Origin: Treponema sp.
GTDB lineage: Bacteria > Spirochaetota > Spirochaetia > Treponematales > Breznakiellaceae
Direction of reading: 5' to 3'
Length of the DNA stretch: 14,577 nucleotides
Assembly: GCA_031275515.1 (NCBI GenBank)
Contig: JAISOQ010000149.1
Location: forward strand, 1-14,577
Position 1 is the stretch's first letter. Each line of letters opens with the position of its first letter. The translations under genes were made by a program, and so were the position numbers. The notes beneath the pieces are model-generated. The model was not told the DNA's origin. It saw nothing but the letters and a program-made list of their open reading frames with translations, and did no database searches. This document shows, piece after piece, positions 1 through 8,635 of this stretch.

Positions 1-21
1 ACAGTTCCTAAGTATCCGCCC

Positions 22-1983
22 TTAAAACATGGCAGATCCCCCGCAGAGTACCCAGCTCGCCAGTATCGCAACGATGAAAGAGCCGGTATAAACACGTCCG
101 CTCCTGCGGTAGAGGTATGTTGACAGGAAGAAGAACACCGCGAATTGGGGGATGAGCAGTATCATCACCGACATGAAGGGGCCGCCGAAAAGGGAAGAAA
201 AGATAAGGTCCACGCCGGGCCCCAAACCCATAAAGAAAGGGATATACTCAATGAGAACGATGAGGAACACCCCGCCCAGCATGACGAAGACACTGTACCC
301 CCACCAGACAAGCTGGGTAGCCCCAGGGGTCCGCCGTTCCGGAAGCCGGAGCTGCCCGTAGAGTTTGCTCCCCGCGTTAACCGTGAAAAAGGCGGTGTAG
401 AAGGGCAGGTAAACAAAGAACTGCCCCAGGCGTTCCGGCGTAAAAGGCTTGAAGAAGGGCCAGATGAAGCGGAAGTCAAGCTGGAAAAGCGCGGCGCTGA
501 TACAGACCTGGAGGTACATGAACCCCGTAAGGATGAAGGCCGCCAGAGCGGATTTGGCAATAACGCCCCGGTTGAAACGGCCGGGGGCCGCCTTATCCGC
601 GAGTCCCAGATCGTAGAGGGTAACGCCCATACGCTTTCCCTCTCCCTTTTTGTACCAGTGGATCAGCATGATGAGGGACACGATCATGAGGAAAGTAAGC
701 CAGGTGATGAAGCCCGTCCCTATGGTCATGCGGAACAGGTTTTCCGGTACGGGGAGGAGGCCGTGGCCCAGCTGACCAAGGAAGGGGAAGGTAAAGCCGC
801 TTACCAGGATGGAGATGAGCGCGGTAGTTCTTCTGCTTTTTGGAGGAAGGAGCCTGAGGTTCTCTCTCTCCAGGGGCTGGATCAGGGGCGCGAAGAATTT
901 GAAGCTCCCAAGGAAGAGGAAGCCGGGCAGTATGGAAACCAGGGCGGCAAGCATGGCGATGAGTCCCAACATTTCCTTGATCATGTAGATGTGATCCGAA
1001 TCAGCCAGCATTGTCCCGGCGCTCAAGGCGTTGGTAAACCAGTACATGGCGGCGGTAAGCGCATGGCCGTCATGGGTGGTAAGCCTATGGTTGTTCTGAA
1101 TGAGTTCCATGCGCCGGGCGCTGCCGTCGGCAAAAGAGCCGTAGGTTTTGTCCCATTCCACCGGGGAGGACTGGCCCATAAAGTCCCGGTATCGCAGAGG
1201 CGTCTTTTCAAGGCCCATCACGTTCCGCTGATAATCCCGGAAGTAATCAAACTCGTCCCACCGGGCCTGGATCAGGAGTACATTGTTGAATTTGACGCTT
1301 TCCGCATCGTAATACTCAGGGGGGATAAGTTCGCCGCATTGAAGCGCCAGAGCCTTGTGTCCGGGAAAGGCGGCGGCCACAGACCAGGACGCCCAAGTCC
1401 CCATAGAGTGGCCGGTGACGCCTATACGGGTACTGTCCACAAAGGGAAGGGATTCCAGGAAGCGGTAGGCGTCTTTGCCCCCCATAGAACTGTCCGCAAG
1501 GCCCTGGGATATATCGGGACGGAAGAAGTCCAGGACGCTGAAAGTCATCATGATGAGGAAGCGCCGGGGGCCGGAAACGGTCTTGTCCAAATTGGTGAGC
1601 TTATGGGCGCCCCAGCCCCGCCCCCTCATGCCGGGCCTGGTATACCCGTGTCCGTAAAGGTCCACCGACAAGGCGGCTATACCCCGGCGGGCCAGCTCTA
1701 TGCTGTAGGCCGCGGAAGTTTCCCTGTCGTTCTGGTAGCCGTGCATCACCAGAACCGCCGGAGCGGGATTGGCGGCGTCCACGCCTTCCGGAACATAGAG
1801 TTTGTAGGCTATGCGTCCCTTAATGCCCGTTCCCGCAGGTCCGCCGGGAACGGTTGTCTTAAAAAACCCGGAAGTAACCGTGAGCCTCCCAAAATCCGTT
1901 TGTACCAGGGAGGCAAGGCCCGCCGACAGAAAGGCCGCCGCTGCACAGGAGAGAAATACCGCCAGGGGTTTATACCGTTTCAT
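22..1983 (-). CDS. alpha/beta-hydrolase fused to a multi-pass membrane domain
   Basis: 653 residues. Residues 8-28 form a signal anchor. Residues about 55-325 are an alpha/beta-hydrolase fold: HG oxyanion-hole motif at 81-82, nucleophile elbow GHSMG at 191-195 (Ser193), likely acid Asp243 in the strand ending QARWDEF, and likely His307 (or His304) in THDGH. Residues about 336-650 contain seven or eight hydrophobic segments (near 336-360, 386-405, 420-442, 475-500, 521-537, 560-583, 600-622, 632-650). The hydrolase domain is therefore probably outside the cytoplasmic membrane and tethered by the C-terminal bundle. The substrate cannot be read from sequence; an esterase, lipase or peptidase-like activity is possible. 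The ATG is preceded by AAGGAGG nine bases upstream. The gene lies 71 bases downstream of the kinase gene on the same strand, so co-transcription is possible, although a palindrome sits between them. The hydrolase call is firm. The role is unknown. Confidence 0.85.
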   Translation of the reverse strand: MKRYKPLAVFLSCAAAAFLSAGLASLVQTDFGRLTVTSGFFKTTVPGGPAGTGIKGRIAYKLYVPEGVDAANPAPAVLVMHGYQNDRETSAAYSIELARRGIAALSVDLYGHGYTRPGMRGRGWGAHKLTNLDKTVSGPRRFLIMMTFSVLDFFRPDISQGLADSSMGGKDAYRFLESLPFVDSTRIGVTGHSMGTWASWSVAAAFPGHKALALQCGELIPPEYYDAESVKFNNVLLIQARWDEFDYFRDYQRNVMGLEKTPLRYRDFMGQSSPVEWDKTYGSFADGSARRMELIQNNHRLTTHDGHALTAAMYWFTNALSAGTMLADSDHIYMIKEMLGLIAMLAALVSILPGFLFLGSFKFFAPLIQPLERENLRLLPPKSRRTTALISILVSGFTFPFLGQLGHGLLPVPENLFRMTIGTGFITWLTFLMIVSLIMLIHWYKKGEGKRMGVTLYDLGLADKAAPGRFNRGVIAKSALAAFILTGFMYLQVCISAALFQLDFRFIWPFFKPFTPERLGQFFVYLPFYTAFFTVNAGSKLYGQLRLPERRTPGATQLVWWGYSVFVMLGGVFLIVLIEYIPFFMGLGPGVDLIFSSLFGGPFMSVMILLIPQFAVFFFLSTYLYRRSGRVYTGSFIVAILASWVLCGGSAMF

Positions 1984-2012
1984 ACTGAGATTCCTCCTTA
2001 ATTACACACGAA

Positions 2013-2044
2013 CCTGTCCCAAAACTTCGGTTTTGGAATAGACT
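2013..2044. repeat. palindromic repeat copy 1 (CTGTCCCAAAAC family)
   Basis: CCAAAAC (2019-2025) and GTTTTGG (2030-2036) pair across a TTCG tetraloop, with imperfect pairing further out. The left arm shares the 13-mer CTGTCCCAAAACT with 5884-5896 and 12 of those bases with 10235-10246. It occupies the gap between the sensor kinase and hydrolase genes. Without a T-run on the minus strand it is not a canonical terminator, but it could reduce read-through or stabilise an mRNA end. Confidence 0.6.
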
Positions 2045-2054
2045 CACGCTTAAA

Positions 2055-4661
<2,607 letters not shown>

Positions 4662-4678
4662 ACGAGGGGGCCTTATAA

Positions 4679-4707
4679 TTTATAATATTCATCTTATTTA
4701 ATGATAA
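4679..4707 (-). promoter_or_regulatory. candidate sigma-70-type promoter of the sensor kinase
   Basis: On the minus strand TTATCA (4707-4702) and TATAAA (4684-4679) are separated by 17 bases. This is four and five matches to the two consensus boxes, in the AT-rich gap between divergent genes. Transcription would start only about 10 bases before the kinase ATG, leaving a very short leader. Other AT-rich -10 choices exist nearby, so the exact boxes are uncertain. Confidence 0.35.
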
Positions 4708-4791
4708 TTTCTCCGGCCTCCCAGGTAAAGGGAAGGATTGGTTTTTCTATCCGCAAAGAGGCTCATGTCTTTCCAAAAAATCAAAAAAAAG

Positions 4792-4818
4792 TTAAGATTG
4801 TTATGGAAATGCCGATAA
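4792..4818 (+). promoter_or_regulatory. sigma-28 (FliA) promoter of fliS
   Basis: TTAAGATT (4792-4799), 11 bases, then GCCGATAA (4811-4818). The established sigma-28 consensus is TAAAGTTT-N11-GCCGATAA, so the -10 box is perfect, the -35 matches 6 of 8, and the spacing is exact. It predicts a transcript starting near 4825 and a leader of about 40 bases to the fliS TTG. It places the two chaperone genes among late flagellar genes. Confidence 0.85.
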
Positions 4819-4854
4819 AAGAGGGTACGTCTAAGGGCGTGGCATGTCGAATTT

Positions 4855-4859
4855 GGAGG
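4855..4859 (+). promoter_or_regulatory. ribosome binding site fixing the fliS TTG start
   Basis: GGAGG sits seven bases before TTG 4867. The nearest upstream ATG (4844) is out of frame with fliS, and the next in-frame ATG is codon 26, inside the conserved MLYDEA block. TTG is therefore the only start that keeps the FliS N-terminus. Confidence 0.8.
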
Positions 4860-4866
4860 GTGTAAC

Positions 4867-5313
4867 TTGGCATATACAAGCGCATTATCCGCATACCGGG
4901 AAACAAGGGTCAAAACCGCCAGCCAGGGCCAGCTTATCATCATGTTGTATGATGAGGCGGTGAGGCAGCTTGACTGGGGCATCGATCTTTTGCAGGCAAA
5001 TGCAGCGGGACAAAGAGATCCGGGGAAAACCGAAATAATCGGAAAGACTATCCTAAAAACCCAGGAAATTATTACCGAATTGATGGTTTCTCTGGATTTT
5101 GAGCAGGGAGGGGACATCGCGAAGAATCTTTTTTCCCTCTATACGTGGTTTAACAAGGAACTTCTGGAGGCGAACATCTCCCGGGATATAAAGCGTATCC
5201 TGTCCGTCCGGAATATGTTCAACGAGCTGCGAAGCGCCTGGGCCGAAATCGTGGCCAAAACAGCGGCGGAAAACATGGGGCAGCCTTCCGCCGGCATCAA
5301 CATTGCCGGTTAG
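4867..5313 (+). CDS. fliS: flagellar export chaperone FliS
   Basis: 148 residues, within or slightly above the usual FliS length. The N-terminus has the family pattern: ALSAYRETRVKTAS (6-19), then QLIIMLYDEAVRQL (22-35). The rest reads as amphipathic helices, with LYTWFNKELLEANI near 91-104, as in the four-helix FliS bundle. In the known family FliS binds the C-terminal helix of flagellin in the cytoplasm, keeping it unpolymerised until export. Translation starts at TTG. Transcription is from the sigma-28 promoter at 4792-4818. The flgN-like gene follows after 8 bases. The alanine- and glycine-rich tail (about 132-148) is probably flexible. Confidence 0.93.
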   Translation: MAYTSALSAYRETRVKTASQGQLIIMLYDEAVRQLDWGIDLLQANAAGQRDPGKTEIIGKTILKTQEIITELMVSLDFEQGGDIAKNLFSLYTWFNKELLEANISRDIKRILSVRNMFNELRSAWAEIVAKTAAENMGQPSAGINIAG

Positions 5314-5321
5314 GGGCGGGA

Positions 5322-5855
5322 ATGGCGGTATCTGCCAAAGTACCCGCTAAGGGTTCCCCGGCTTTGCCGGTGGAGCTTCCCCCCGGAGAGCTTACCCGGC
5401 GGGTGGCGATTTTGAAGCGGTTCCGGGAACTCCTGCAAGCTCAACGGGATCGGTTTCGGGATTACCTTGCGGTTCTGGATACACAAAAAGATGTCATAGC
5501 AGAGGGCGAGACCGGCGACTTCCATACCCATGTTGAGCTGGAGGAGAAGATCCTGGCGGATATTTTTGCCATTCAGAAGGTCATAGACCCGTTGGATGTC
5601 ATGTACCGCAGCGTCTACTCCGAAACTGCCGGGGATAGGGTTGCGCCGGTTTCCGAGGTCGTGAGTCTCAAAAACGCCCTGGAAGACCTGAAAGCCGAGG
5701 CCAAAGCCCGGACCGAGCGTAACAAAGCGCTCCTGGCCAGCCGGATGGACGAAATCCGCAAGGAAATCAAAACCATAAAGAAAAATCCTTACAGAAGCGT
5801 TCATCCGGTGTATTCCGGCGAAGGTACTGCTTCCTTGGTGGATATTCGGACCTGA
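5322..5855 (+). CDS. flgN: FlgN-like flagellar hook-junction chaperone
   Basis: 177 residues, mostly charged helix and coiled coil (about 23-60, 70-95, 112-153). The ending, KNPYRS (154-159) followed by a Ser/Gly stretch and SLVDIRT, resembles the C-terminal tails of FlgN proteins from memory. FlgN is the cytoplasmic type III export chaperone for the hook-filament junction proteins FlgK and FlgL. It starts 8 bases after the fliS stop with a G-rich GGGGCGGG ahead of ATG, so the pair is almost certainly one transcript from the sigma-28 promoter. FlgN proteins diverge strongly, so the call rests on helical character, length, tail and position after fliS. Another export chaperone type is possible. 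Confidence 0.65.
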   Translation: MAVSAKVPAKGSPALPVELPPGELTRRVAILKRFRELLQAQRDRFRDYLAVLDTQKDVIAEGETGDFHTHVELEEKILADIFAIQKVIDPLDVMYRSVYSETAGDRVAPVSEVVSLKNALEDLKAEAKARTERNKALLASRMDEIRKEIKTIKKNPYRSVHPVYSGEGTASLVDIRT

Positions 5856-5879
5856 GGGCTATGAAAATTTTTATCCTTA

Positions 5880-5915
5880 GAGTCTGTCCCAAAACTGAAT
5901 TTTTGGGACAGACTC
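5880..5915. repeat. palindromic repeat copy 2, perfect 15-base arms
   Basis: GAGTCTGTCCCAAAA (5880-5894) pairs perfectly with 5901-5915 across the loop CTGAAT. The element is flanked by TCCTTA at 5874-5879 and 5914-5919, which may be a target duplication. It lies 24 bases after the flgN stop and may end or protect the fliS-flgN mRNA, although the bases after it (CCTTATTAC) are not a true T-run. It belongs to the same family as 2013-2044 and the element near 10116-10275. Confidence 0.8.
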
Positions 5916-5944
5916 CTTATTACAAAGATTGCAGAATCAAATGA

Positions 5945-5990
5945 CGATGTTTCAGGTTCCCTGCGTACCGGACAGGCCCTGAAACATTCG
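5945..5990. repeat. inverted repeat / stable hairpin
   Basis: ATGTTTCAGG (5947-5956) is perfectly complementary to 5978-5987. An inner CCTG (5960-5963) can pair with CAGG (5973-5976), and an outer CG/CG pair (5945-5946 with 5989-5990) is possible after one unpaired base. Neither strand has a following T-run. It lies between the converging flgN and minus-strand small ORF, so it may help end both transcripts. Confidence 0.5.
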
Positions 5991-6016
5991 CCGTATCAGG
6001 TTAAGCGTATTAAACT

Positions 6017-6151
6017 CTAGCCGGCATCAATTATGCGCCGGATCTGCGAGATCAGTTCCCCGGCGTACCGGTGCAGGTCCTTTCTTTCTGGTCCACAATT
6101 CATCTCAAATTCTACTTGCCTCCAGAGGTTTTCCCTTGTTATTTTATACAT
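6017..6151 (-). CDS. small hypothetical protein, 44 residues
   Basis: Runs from ATG 6151 to TAG 6017 on the minus strand, in the gap upstream of htpG and divergent from it. The product is charged and amphipathic: an N-terminal ENLWRQVEFEM and a C-terminal HRYAGELISQIRRIIDAG that would form a helix. Codons in the second half mostly end in G or C like genuine genes here, which argues for present or past coding. No ribosome-binding site precedes the ATG; GGAGG lies inside the ORF, 16 bases before Met17. It may be a real small protein, a shorter product from Met17, or the remnant of a longer gene. No family recognised. Confidence 0.35.
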   Translation of the reverse strand: MYKITRENLWRQVEFEMNCGPERKDLHRYAGELISQIRRIIDAG

Positions 6152-6195
6152 AAATTCGTTTATTTTTTAATCTCAATACAGAAAGGAGTCTCTTC

Positions 6196-8130
6196 ATGGC
6201 ACAGCATCAATTTCAGACCGAAGTAAGCCGGTTATTGCACCTTATCATCCATTCCCTTTATTCCAACCGGGAGATATTCCTGCGGGAACTGGTCTCCAAC
6301 GCCTCCGATGCTCTGGACAAGCTCAAGTACCTGACCGTAGCGGACGATGCCTACAAAACCATCAGCTTTGACCCCCGAATCGATATTTCCTTTCATAAAG
6401 AAACGGATAATCCCCAGGTATCCACCCTTACCATATCGGATAACGGCATTGGGATGAACGAAGCGGACCTGATTGAATCCCTGGGGACCATAGCCCGGTC
6501 CGGAACCAGGGCCTTCCTTGAAAAGCTCACTACCGATGCGAAAAAAGACTCCAACCTCATAGGCCAGTTCGGGGTAGGCTTCTACTCGGCCTTCATGGTG
6601 GCGGATCGCATCGAGGTCATCAGCCGCAAGGCCGGTGAAGACGCCGCCTGGAAGTGGACCAGCGACGGAAAGGACAGCTTCGACATCGAGAGCGCCCAGC
6701 GGGACGCCCAGGGAACGACGGTTATCCTCTACCTGAACGAAGATGGGCAGGAATACGCCAACCGCTGGTCTGTCGAGAACATCATCAAACGGTACTCCAA
6801 CCACGTGGCGTTCCCCATTTACCTTACCTACGATGAGAAGGAATACGATGACAAAGGTAAGGAGAAGGGAAGTAAAACTAAAACCGACCGGATCAATTCC
6901 GGGACAGCCCTCTGGCGGCGGGCCAAATCGGAACTCAAAGAAGAAGATTATCATGAATTCTACAAACAATTAGGGCACGACACGGAGCCTCCCCTTTTCT
7001 ACATCCATACCAAGGCCGAGGGGACCCTGGAATACTCCACCCTGTTCTACATTCCTCAAAAAGCGCCTTTTGATATGTACAACATGGACTACAAACCAGG
7101 GGTCAAGCTCTATGTTAAGCGGGTCTTCATCACCGACGACGATAAAGAACTCATGCCTACCTGGCTCCGCTTTGTCCGGGGGGTTATCGACTCCGAGGAT
7201 CTGCCCCTCAACGTGAGCCGTGAGATACTCCAGCAGAACAAGATACTCCTCAACATCAAAAACGCATCGGTAAAAAAACTTCTTGGGGAATTCAAGACCC
7301 TGGCGGACATCGCCGCTTCCGGTTCGGAGGATGCCAAAAAGAAGTGGGAAACCTTCATCGGCCAGTTCAACCGCCCCCTCAAGGAAGGACTCTATCAGGA
7401 TTTTGCCAACCGGGAGGCCCTTCAGGAACTGGTCAGATTCAAGAGCACCCAGGCCGAAGGCTGGACCAGCTTCGCCGACTACGTTTCCCGGATGAAAGAG
7501 GATCAGAAGTACATCTACTACATTACCGGAGGCGATGAAAAAACTCTCCGGGCATCCCCGCTCCTGGAAGCCTATACCGCCAAGGGTATTGAAGTCCTCA
7601 TCATGGATGACGAGATCGACGACATCATTATTCCCACTCTTTACAGTTACCGGAAGGAAACCCCCGGGGCAGACGGTAAAAGCGAGGCCCGGACCTGGGA
7701 TCTTAAAGCTGTGAATCGTTCCGGCGCCGATGAGGAACTGGGGGAGAAGAAGGATAAGCAGGCGGAGAAGGAGATCAAGCCGGTCATCGAGAAGATCAAG
7801 AAGGCCCTGGGCGACCGGGTGAAGGATGTCAAACTCTCCCGGCGGCTCCACGATTCCCCTTCGTGTATCGTGGCGGACGAGAACGATCCCTCCATACAGA
7901 TGGCCCAGATGCTCAAGGCTATGGGACAGACCGAGATGCCGGACATCAAGCCCATTCTGGAAATCAACGGCGACCACCCCATCGTGGTCCACCTCAAGAA
8001 CACGGAAGACGAGGATCGCATCGCCGACGTGGCGGGGGTCCTGTTTGATCAGGCCCTCCTGGTGGAAGGGGCAAAGCTCAAGGACCCCGCAGACTTCGTA
8101 AAACGGCTCAACCGTCTGCTGGCGAAGTGA
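6196..8130 (+). CDS. htpG: molecular chaperone HtpG (bacterial Hsp90)
   Basis: 644 residues, slightly longer than E. coli HtpG. N-terminal GHKL ATPase domain about 1-215: ELVSNASDAL (31-40, metal and nucleotide contact Asn35), DNGIGM (82-87), GTIARSGT (97-104) and GQFGVGFYS (123-131). The middle domain carries LNVSREILQQ with Arg342, which aligns with the arginine contacting ATP gamma-phosphate in this family. The C-terminal dimerisation domain covers about 520-644, without the eukaryotic MEEVD tail. It acts as an ATP-dependent cytoplasmic chaperone dimer for client folding under stress. AAAGGAG (6182-6188) lies seven bases before the ATG. The gene has spacers of over 300 bases on both sides and a strong stem just downstream, so it is probably monocistronic. 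No heat-shock operator was identified. Confidence 0.98.
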   Translation: MAQHQFQTEVSRLLHLIIHSLYSNREIFLRELVSNASDALDKLKYLTVADDAYKTISFDPRIDISFHKETDNPQVSTLTISDNGIGMNEADLIESLGTIARSGTRAFLEKLTTDAKKDSNLIGQFGVGFYSAFMVADRIEVISRKAGEDAAWKWTSDGKDSFDIESAQRDAQGTTVILYLNEDGQEYANRWSVENIIKRYSNHVAFPIYLTYDEKEYDDKGKEKGSKTKTDRINSGTALWRRAKSELKEEDYHEFYKQLGHDTEPPLFYIHTKAEGTLEYSTLFYIPQKAPFDMYNMDYKPGVKLYVKRVFITDDDKELMPTWLRFVRGVIDSEDLPLNVSREILQQNKILLNIKNASVKKLLGEFKTLADIAASGSEDAKKKWETFIGQFNRPLKEGLYQDFANREALQELVRFKSTQAEGWTSFADYVSRMKEDQKYIYYITGGDEKTLRASPLLEAYTAKGIEVLIMDDEIDDIIIPTLYSYRKETPGADGKSEARTWDLKAVNRSGADEELGEKKDKQAEKEIKPVIEKIKKALGDRVKDVKLSRRLHDSPSCIVADENDPSIQMAQMLKAMGQTEMPDIKPILEINGDHPIVVHLKNTEDEDRIADVAGVLFDQALLVEGAKLKDPADFVKRLNRLLAK

Positions 8131-8149
8131 AGCCTGGAGACCTGTTAGA

Positions 8150-8198
8150 AAACGGCGTGGAAAAGGCGGCGTACTGTACCGTTGTTTCCATGCCGTTT
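8150..8198 (+). terminator. long stem-loop after htpG
   Basis: AAACGGCGTGGAAA (8150-8163) pairs with TTTCCATGCCGTTT (8185-8198), 14 pairs with one G-U and a 21-base loop, beginning 20 bases after the htpG stop. The following bases (CCATTTTCAG) are only weakly T-rich, so it may be a modest terminator or a 3'-end stabiliser. Confidence 0.6.
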
Positions 8199-8259
8199 CC
8201 ATTTTCAGTAACCTTCTGTTATTATCTTAGAAAAAAGTGACAATTTTTTTTATTCCCCC

Positions 8260-8288
8260 TTGAATTTTGGGGAAATGATTATTATTAT
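8260..8288 (+). promoter_or_regulatory. sigma-70-type promoter of the small unit
   Basis: TTGAAT (8260-8265), 17 bases, TATTAT (8283-8288). A perfect TATAAT also lies at 8286-8291, but its spacing of 20 from the same -35 is less good. Transcription would start near 8295-8298, about 90 bases before the 29-codon ORF. Confidence 0.6.
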
Positions 8289-8385
8289 AATAAAGAGGAG
8301 GGTTATATAAGGTTTCTGGTTTTTAATAAGATTTGGGATTTGAAAAAATAGCGGTTTTAGCAATGTGATTTTTTAGGAGGCCATT

Positions 8386-8475
8386 ATGGAAAATCCGCCT
8401 GAAGCAGCAGGCCGGTACAATGAGATTACCGGCTATATTCGAGACATGATATATTGCAGAACAAGTTTACAATAA
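8386..8475 (+). CDS. small ORF with strong ribosome site, 29 residues
   Basis: ATG 8386 is preceded by AGGAGG (8375-8380) five bases away, one of the best ribosome-binding sites in the window. The product is hydrophilic, with Pro/Glu/Ala near the start, GRYNEITGYIRDMIY (9-23) in the middle and a short polar tail. It is not a hydrophobic toxin-like peptide. The codons overlap a hairpin (GCCGGTA 8411-8417 with TACCGGC 8427-8433). Promoter upstream and terminators downstream enclose it. It could be a genuine small protein, a leader peptide, or the translated part of a regulatory RNA. No family recognised. Confidence 0.45.
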   Translation: MENPPEAAGRYNEITGYIRDMIYCRTSLQ

Positions 8476-8528
8476 TGTTAATTGATGCTCAAAAGGAGCA
8501 TTTTCCTGTTTCATATTTAAATGTATGA
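8475..8528 (+). CDS. 17-codon ORF overlapping the preceding stop (doubtful)
   Basis: Its ATG shares one base with the TAA of the 29-codon ORF (TAATG), an arrangement used for translational coupling. The 17-residue reading frame spans the first terminator-like hairpin and ends at TGA 8526-8528. It has no ribosome-binding site of its own. It may be chance. Confidence 0.15.
   Translation: MLIDAQKEHFPVSYLNV
8485..8504 (+). terminator. rho-independent terminator or attenuator
   Basis: ATGCTC (8485-8490), loop AAAAG, GAGCAT (8496-8501), followed by TTTTCCTGTTT. It starts 10 bases after the stop of the 29-codon ORF. The six-pair stem is short, so partial termination is likely. Confidence 0.55.
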
Positions 8529-8542
8529 GTAAAGGGATTTAT

Positions 8543-8573
8543 AAAAGCCGGAGCGTATCCGGCTTTTTATTTT
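8543..8573 (+). terminator. strong rho-independent terminator
   Basis: AAAAGCCGGA (8543-8552), loop GCGTA, TCCGGCTTTT (8558-8567), then more T-rich sequence to about 8573. It is perfect over 10 pairs and is the clearest terminator in the window. It closes the small unit and isolates radA from upstream transcription. The A-rich left side means it could also work on the other strand. Confidence 0.9.
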
Positions 8574-8586
8574 AAACAATGCCATG

Positions 8587-8597
8587 CCGCCCGGCGG
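8587..8597. promoter_or_regulatory. GC-rich inverted repeat upstream of radA promoter
   Basis: CCGCC-C-GGCGG, centred about 30 bases ahead of the radA -10 box. It is in a position where an operator could act, but short GC palindromes arise by chance, and it matches no operator I know, including LexA boxes. Confidence 0.2.
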
Positions 8598-8618
8598 ATG
8601 CTCTTCGTTATCCTGATA

Positions 8619-8627
8619 TGGTATACT
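8619..8627 (+). promoter_or_regulatory. extended -10 promoter of radA
   Basis: TG-G-TATACT (8619-8627) is an extended -10 element with five of six -10 matches; no good -35 box is present, as is normal for this class. Initiation 6-8 bases downstream would fall at about 8633-8635, immediately before the radA ATG at 8636. Confidence 0.65.
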
Positions 8628-8635
8628 AGCCTCCC

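Larger units (their letters stand above)
5856..6195. other. 340-base spacer between flgN and htpG
   Basis: The spacer contains a perfect palindrome (5880-5915), a second hairpin (5945-5990), a 44-codon minus-strand ORF (6017-6151) and an AT-rich block (about 6136-6180) that must hold the htpG promoter. Candidate boxes such as TTGTTA (6136-6141) lack a well-spaced -10, so no precise promoter is called. No inverted repeat like CIRCE (TTAGCACTC-N9-GAGTGCTAA) was seen ahead of htpG. Confidence 0.6.
8131..8635. other. 505-base spacer between htpG and radA
   Basis: Holds, in order: the htpG end hairpin, a promoter (8260-8288), a leader of about 90 bases, a 29-codon ORF with an AGGAGG site (8386-8475), an overlapping 17-codon ORF (8475-8528), two terminator-like hairpins (8485-8504, 8543-8573), a small GC-rich inverted repeat (8587-8597) and the radA promoter (8619-8627). 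This is an independent small transcription unit rather than empty spacer. Whether its product is peptide or RNA is open. Confidence 0.6.

Noticed and set aside
145..2001. Plus-strand open frame of 618 codons over the hydrolase gene
   Set aside because: It is the antisense of a well-supported gene with catalytic motifs and a ribosome site. Its translation is highly charged low-complexity sequence without domains.
4844..4960. Out-of-frame upstream ORF starting ATG 4844 overlapping the fliS start
   Set aside because: It has an AAGGG six bases ahead, but its product is unlike any protein and it simply reads fliS in another frame. A regulatory role is possible but unsupported.
5291..6031. Repeated GCCGGCATCAA at the end of fliS and the end of the minus-strand small ORF
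   Set aside because: An 11-base match is expected many times by chance in a window of this size.
6121..6195. CIRCE heat-shock operator before htpG
   Set aside because: No TTAGCACTC/GAGTGCTAA inverted repeat or near match was seen.
6970..8202. Minus-strand open frame of 410 codons across htpG
   Set aside because: Long antisense frames are expected opposite GC-biased codons. The opposite strand encodes a complete Hsp90.
8386..8475. Type I toxin or signal recognition particle RNA in the small unit
   Set aside because: The peptide is hydrophilic rather than a membrane toxin, and the SRP RNA core (GGTCCGGAAGGAAGCAGC-like loop) is absent despite a short GAAGCAGC match.
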